Notes under the pieces: model-generated | Seen by the model: only the letters and a program-made list of their open reading frames with translations | Database searches by the model: none | What the model was told of the DNA's origin: nothing | Part shown: positions 60,859 to 64,000 of the stretch, piece after piece | Position numbering within the stretch: the first letter of the stretch is position 1 | How the letters are laid out: the number at the start of each line of letters is the position of its first letter | Translations under genes and position numbers: made by a program | DNA from: Crocinitomicaceae bacterium | GTDB lineage: Bacteria > Bacteroidota > Bacteroidia > Flavobacteriales_D > Crocinitomicaceae | Assembly: GCA_016709005.1 (NCBI GenBank) | Contig: JADJEU010000002.1 | Span: forward strand, 558,001-622,000 | Direction of reading: 5' to 3' | DNA: 64,000 nucleotides

Positions 60859-62592
60859 CTACCTCACCACTTGGACCCATCCTTCACTGAAAGGACCTGT
60901 CGATTTGGATTCTACAGTATAGAAATAAGTACCTTCAAGAACGCGGTTGTTTTGTGTATCGTCACCAGTCCAATAAACCGTTGCATTATCATAATTTTGG
61001 AAGATCACAATTTCATCTCCCCAGCGATTATAGATCGTTACGATATTGTCACCCAATGGCAGATTTTCAATGTAGAAAAAATCATTTTTACCATCACCGT
61101 TTGGTGTAAACGCAGATGTACTGCAATCACCGCTTCCGACGGTAACGTTCAGGGTGTCTACGAAAACACAATTGTCTTGGGTTATAGTGACAATATAATT
61201 TTCTGCTTGTGTAAATATCACACTTTGATTTTGAGCAGATGAATCTGTGCCGGCATTTGCCCAATAATATTTTGTGCCTCCAAAAGCCTGCATCGAAATT
61301 GTTTCACCGATACAAGCCGTATTTGGTCCGGAAATACCGTGGGTGCTACTTGTATATAAATTTATTGGCGCCAGAGCAGAATTGTTGGCTGTCACATCAT
61401 CACCTGTAAAATTAATCGTCAGAATTGTGCCTGAACTGACACTGTGCAAACCCAAATCCACTGTTACCGTTTCACCAGCTACGATTGGTGTCACCAAATC
61501 ATATGTGAGCACCGGTGTGATTCCGTCAAGCACGGTAAAAGTTCCACTGCCAATTGTATAAGACCCTCCGTTTTTAACTTTAAGCAGGATTGGAAATGGT
61601 TGTTCCGCACATACTGTAGATATTCCACTGTAGCTTTGCACTTCAAGATCCAGTTCTGTCATTGATCTTATCACTACTGGTCCGGTACCACATGACCAGG
61701 CGTTGGAACTATCAATTGCCGCAATGGATTTCAGCGTAGTTGTAACCAGCGTAGGTTGCGTGACCCAGGTTGAACCACCGTTAACCGATTTCATCACTAG
61801 GCCACCATCTCCACAAACATAAATTGTGTTTGCGTCAACGACTGAAAGGCCATAGAGATTGGCACCTACTCCCGCAAATTGCTGCACCCAGCTTATGCCA
61901 CTAGTGGAAGAATAAAATATGGTCCCGTTATTTCCAACCATCCAACCATTTGTTGCATTCAACATTTCAATTCTGTTCAACGCATAACTTGTAGAAATTG
62001 TAATTGGCGACCAAGCAGCTCCAGTACTGGTAGTATAATGAAGTGACCACTCATCCAAAACTAAACCAGTGGCCAAATTAGCAAAAACCACATCTTTTAT
62101 GTTTGTCATTCCTGCAGGTGGAGAAATGCCTGTAAAAGTTACACCACCATCAAGAGTATAATATATTTCAGCAAAACCAGTTGATGTGTTTTTGCCGGCG
62201 ACATATCCATTGGTTCCTGTGAAAAAATGTATTGCATGGAATTCATCACTTGGTAAAATAATCTTTGGGGTCCACGTTTCACCGCCGTTGCTTGTTCTTA
62301 ACACCAAACCACCTGCGCCACAAACCCAGCCAATTAACTCAGATTGAAACTCACAGTCGAACAAAGTACTTGTGGTGCCACTGTTCAACTCAGCCCACGT
62401 ATAGCCACCGTCTGTGGTTTTTAAAATTTTTCCTGAATTACCAACCGCATAACCTACGTTGAGATTTATAAATTCAATATCATAGAGATCAGCTGTTACC
62501 GGAACCGTTTGTTCAAACCAATCCTGCTGAGCCCTGACATCTAGAGAGCCAATTGTAAAGGCTAAAAAAAGTACAAAGGGAAACGTTTTCAT
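60859..62592 (-). CDS. Ycf48-like beta-propeller protein with T9SS type B C-terminal domain
   Basis: About 577 residues from ATG 62592 (MKTFPFVLFLAFTIGSLDVRAQ, signal peptide). A propeller of BNR/Ycf48-type blades fills about 25-300 (VGYAVGNSGKILKTTDGGYTW, IGWVCGAGGLVLRTSNGGETW, NGWMVGNNGTIFYSSTSGISW). A CARDB-like domain (about 310-410: VCAEQPFPILLKVKNGG), a PKD/Ig-like piece with paired Cys, and a gliding-associated C-terminal domain (SAFTPNGDGKNDFFYIENL, IYNRWGDEIVIF, GTYFYTVESK) complete it. Exported by T9SS and probably kept on the surface. Ligand unknown. Confidence 0.92.
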   Translation of the reverse strand: MKTFPFVLFLAFTIGSLDVRAQQDWFEQTVPVTADLYDIEFINLNVGYAVGNSGKILKTTDGGYTWAELNSGTTSTLFDCEFQSELIGWVCGAGGLVLRTSNGGETWTPKIILPSDEFHAIHFFTGTNGYVAGKNTSTGFAEIYYTLDGGVTFTGISPPAGMTNIKDVVFANLATGLVLDEWSLHYTTSTGAAWSPITISTSYALNRIEMLNATNGWMVGNNGTIFYSSTSGISWVQQFAGVGANLYGLSVVDANTIYVCGDGGLVMKSVNGGSTWVTQPTLVTTTLKSIAAIDSSNAWSCGTGPVVIRSMTELDLEVQSYSGISTVCAEQPFPILLKVKNGGSYTIGSGTFTVLDGITPVLTYDLVTPIVAGETVTVDLGLHSVSSGTILTINFTGDDVTANNSALAPINLYTSSTHGISGPNTACIGETISMQAFGGTKYYWANAGTDSSAQNQSVIFTQAENYIVTITQDNCVFVDTLNVTVGSGDCSTSAFTPNGDGKNDFFYIENLPLGDNIVTIYNRWGDEIVIFQNYDNATVYWTGDDTQNNRVLEGTYFYTVESKSTGPFSEGWVQVVR

Positions 62593-62613
62593 ATTTAACT
62601 GACTAACTATTTT

Positions 62614-62642
62614 CAAAGATAGTAATATAGATAACGATCAAA
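62614..62642 (-). promoter_or_regulatory. TTTG-N17-TATCTTTG promoter of the Ycf48-like gene
   Basis: The minus strand has TTTG (62639-62642), 17 bases, then TATCTTTG (62614-62621), 21 bases before ATG 62592. Best two-part match on this strand. Confidence 0.55.
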
Positions 62643-62660
62643 CATGCTGAATCGTTGAGT

Positions 62661-63617
62661 TCATTCCATAAATAAATTTGCTTCAATCAGCTCTGATGGC
62701 CCTCCATCACTGTCTGTGACCATCACTAACTGAATTTTATGCCTGGTTGAAGATTTTACTGTTACTGATTCGATCTTAATCTGAAGTGCATTTCCGTCCT
62801 CTTGTATGCTAACCACCTGGGGCTTGTTGAAGTCTGTAAGATTTTCCAATTCAATGATCCCTGCATAGCTTCCTAAAATCGCGCCATCATCAATCCAGTT
62901 CTCTGTTTTTTCAGCCGATGCTGTAAAGATCAAAGTGCCGGTGCCAGGAATCAAAGTTCCGCCAGAAAAAGCAACCTGCACATCATCTACATGAGGCAAT
63001 GAAAACTTGTGCAGTGTAAATTCCAACGGGTGATTTGCGTTGGTTAAAAATAATTCAAACTCATTATAAGCAAAGCGAATAATTGAATTATCAGCACGAT
63101 TCAATAAGTACAAAAACTCGTTTGCATAAACAGCGCCTTCAATATTTAATTCTGTAACTCCACCTGACTTCAAGAGTGCGTAGAATTTTTCTAGTGATAA
63201 ACTTTCAACGTTGGTTGGATTATTCAAATCAACCTTCACCAAAATGTCACGCATCGGGCTCTTGGATCCAGATCCGAAAATTAACAATTGTGCAGAAGTG
63301 TTTTGCAGGACAACAGTAGTGGCTTCAAAATCGGGTTTCTCCTTTTTTGGAATTGTGTCATTCAACGAATTCAGCTGAGCGTGAACCGGATACTTTTCAA
63401 GCTTCCGGAACGATGCGTTATACCGAAAGAGCCAGGCTGAATTATCCCCGATAATGTAAAATGAATCTCCATAAAATTCAATGCCCGATGCCGATGGGAC
63501 CCCTTCTAATTCGGTTCTGCTTTTAACTTCGAGTCTCATTTCACGCGCAAAATTTATATTCAAATAAATCAGGGCAGCTAAACTAAGCAGCAACCTGAGT
63601 GATATTTCAATTGGCAT
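62661..63617 (-). CDS. Signal-anchored beta-rich protein of unknown function
   Basis: About 318 residues from ATG 63617, which overlaps the previous stop by 11 bases. An N-terminal hydrophobic segment (RLLLSLAALIYLNINFA) acts as signal or anchor. The rest is a propeller-like chain: SGIEFYGDSFYIIGDNSAWLFRYNASFRKLEKY, KPDFEATTVVLQNTSAQLLIFGSGS, NIEGAVYANEFLYLLNRADNSIIRF. Repeats of the type -E(A/G)-x-V-x-x-N-x-L-L are like esterase-like-phytase or NHL-like propellers. No catalytic residues named. Coupled with the next gene upstream. Confidence 0.7.
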   Translation of the reverse strand: MPIEISLRLLLSLAALIYLNINFAREMRLEVKSRTELEGVPSASGIEFYGDSFYIIGDNSAWLFRYNASFRKLEKYPVHAQLNSLNDTIPKKEKPDFEATTVVLQNTSAQLLIFGSGSKSPMRDILVKVDLNNPTNVESLSLEKFYALLKSGGVTELNIEGAVYANEFLYLLNRADNSIIRFAYNEFELFLTNANHPLEFTLHKFSLPHVDDVQVAFSGGTLIPGTGTLIFTASAEKTENWIDDGAILGSYAGIIELENLTDFNKPQVVSIQEDGNALQIKIESVTVKSSTRHKIQLVMVTDSDGGPSELIEANLFME

Positions 63618-63993
63618 TCTCGTCAACAACTACAATAATAATGTTTGCACGAATACCTTCTTCTTTGACTTGTGTTTCCAGGTTTAATACCGTTGCAAAT
63701 TTCAAATCGAACTCAAATTTTGAACTCTCAAAACCTTTAATCGAAATGCTATGTTTCCCTGAAACCAATTCCACAAAAATAGATTGGCCATTACCAACTG
63801 TGCCTTGTTCGGTACCGTCAACAATCACCCTAAAATTGTAAGCCGCATTATAAAGCGCGCGCTTGCGCTTCAGAATGACACCTGTTTTACCTGTGGTATC
63901 CGGAATTATATTTTTCTTTCGTCGCAAATAACTAACCGCAATCAGAATGAAAAAACCAGGCAATAAAAGCAACAAGGCAGTCAACAAAAACAC
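63607..63993 (-). CDS. Membrane-anchored protein with PEGA-like domain (possibly cut by window edge)
   Basis: 128 residues from GTG 63993. The frame is still open to the window end 7 bases away, so a start outside is possible. A membrane helix (LLTALLLLLPGFFILIAVSYL) is followed by a basic stretch (RRKKNI) and a small beta domain (NFRVIVDGTEQGTVGNGQSIFVELVSGKHSISIKGF) like PEGA domains, then IRANIIIVVVDENAN. Its stop overlaps the start of the next gene by 11 bases, so the two are coupled. Function unknown. Confidence 0.65.
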   Translation of the reverse strand: MFLLTALLLLLPGFFILIAVSYLRRKKNIIPDTTGKTGVILKRKRALYNAAYNFRVIVDGTEQGTVGNGQSIFVELVSGKHSISIKGFESSKFEFDLKFATVLNLETQVKEEGIRANIIIVVVDENAN

Positions 63994-64000
63994 TAACGAA

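Noticed and set aside
1..64000. tRNA or rRNA genes, phage genes, insertion sequences
   Set aside because: None recognised on either strand by eye; a tRNA scan would be needed to exclude tRNA genes fully.

Overview
The window comes from a member of the Bacteroidota, most likely the order Flavobacteriales and close to the Crocinitomicaceae/Fluviicola type. Four observations point there. Base composition is low in G+C. Type IX secretion (T9SS) sorting domains of both type A and type B occur. Many starts are preceded by the Bacteroidota -7 promoter element TAnnTTTG and there are few Shine-Dalgarno sites. Several gene arrangements are typical of the group: acpP-fabF-rnc, glgA-like/DUF4270/glmS divergent from panC, and the large form of IspG. 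The placement is inferred from gene content; no rRNA or tRNA gene was recognised.

Layout. 1-7.9 kb: a cut-off alpha/beta hydrolase, a DEAD-box helicase, a possible small RNA, a membrane-anchored protein of unknown function, a secreted M43 metalloprotease, a glycosyltransferase broken by two frameshifts, and a lipoprotein. 8-17.4 kb: uvrC, a repeat-filled gap, an AraC-type regulator, ctaA, a small conserved-looking protein, a CotH-like T9SS protein, a cyclophilin-FKBP fusion and an SDR epimerase. 17.9-25 kb: the surface-protein region, with a MORN-like lipoprotein, a 1536-residue SprB-repeat T9SS protein, a small lipoprotein and a short one-repeat SprB protein. A 66-bp palindrome-containing element lies upstream of both SprB-repeat genes. 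25-30 kb: acpP-fabF-rnc, an iodotyrosine-deiodinase-like flavoprotein, gmk-nadD and hemJ. 30-40 kb: a TonB-dependent receptor, a frameshifted DUF1801 gene, purN-marC, a TPR histidine kinase with its response regulator, and three secreted or lipid-anchored proteins, one with Tudor-like repeats. 40.5-52.6 kb: an operon of glgA-like/DUF4270/glmS/rhomboid, divergent panC, two TPR histidine kinases with almost the same kinase core followed by one NarL-type regulator, then metK. 52.6-64 kb: a FISUMP-domain T9SS protein, LD-carboxypeptidase divergent from metG, ispG, a VOC protein, an orphan PstS-like protein, a Ycf48-like T9SS type B protein and an incomplete operon at the right edge.

Most genes are core metabolism or cell-surface functions, with no phage, insertion sequence or CRISPR array recognised. 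What stands out is the non-coding part. There are several families of interspersed inverted repeats, one of them duplicated in tandem almost without change. There are recurrent TAnnTTTG promoters, some so close to the start codon that the mRNA would be leaderless. There is a candidate structured small RNA and the paired upstream element of the two SprB genes. Three single-base indels in two otherwise intact genes may be real decay or sequence errors.
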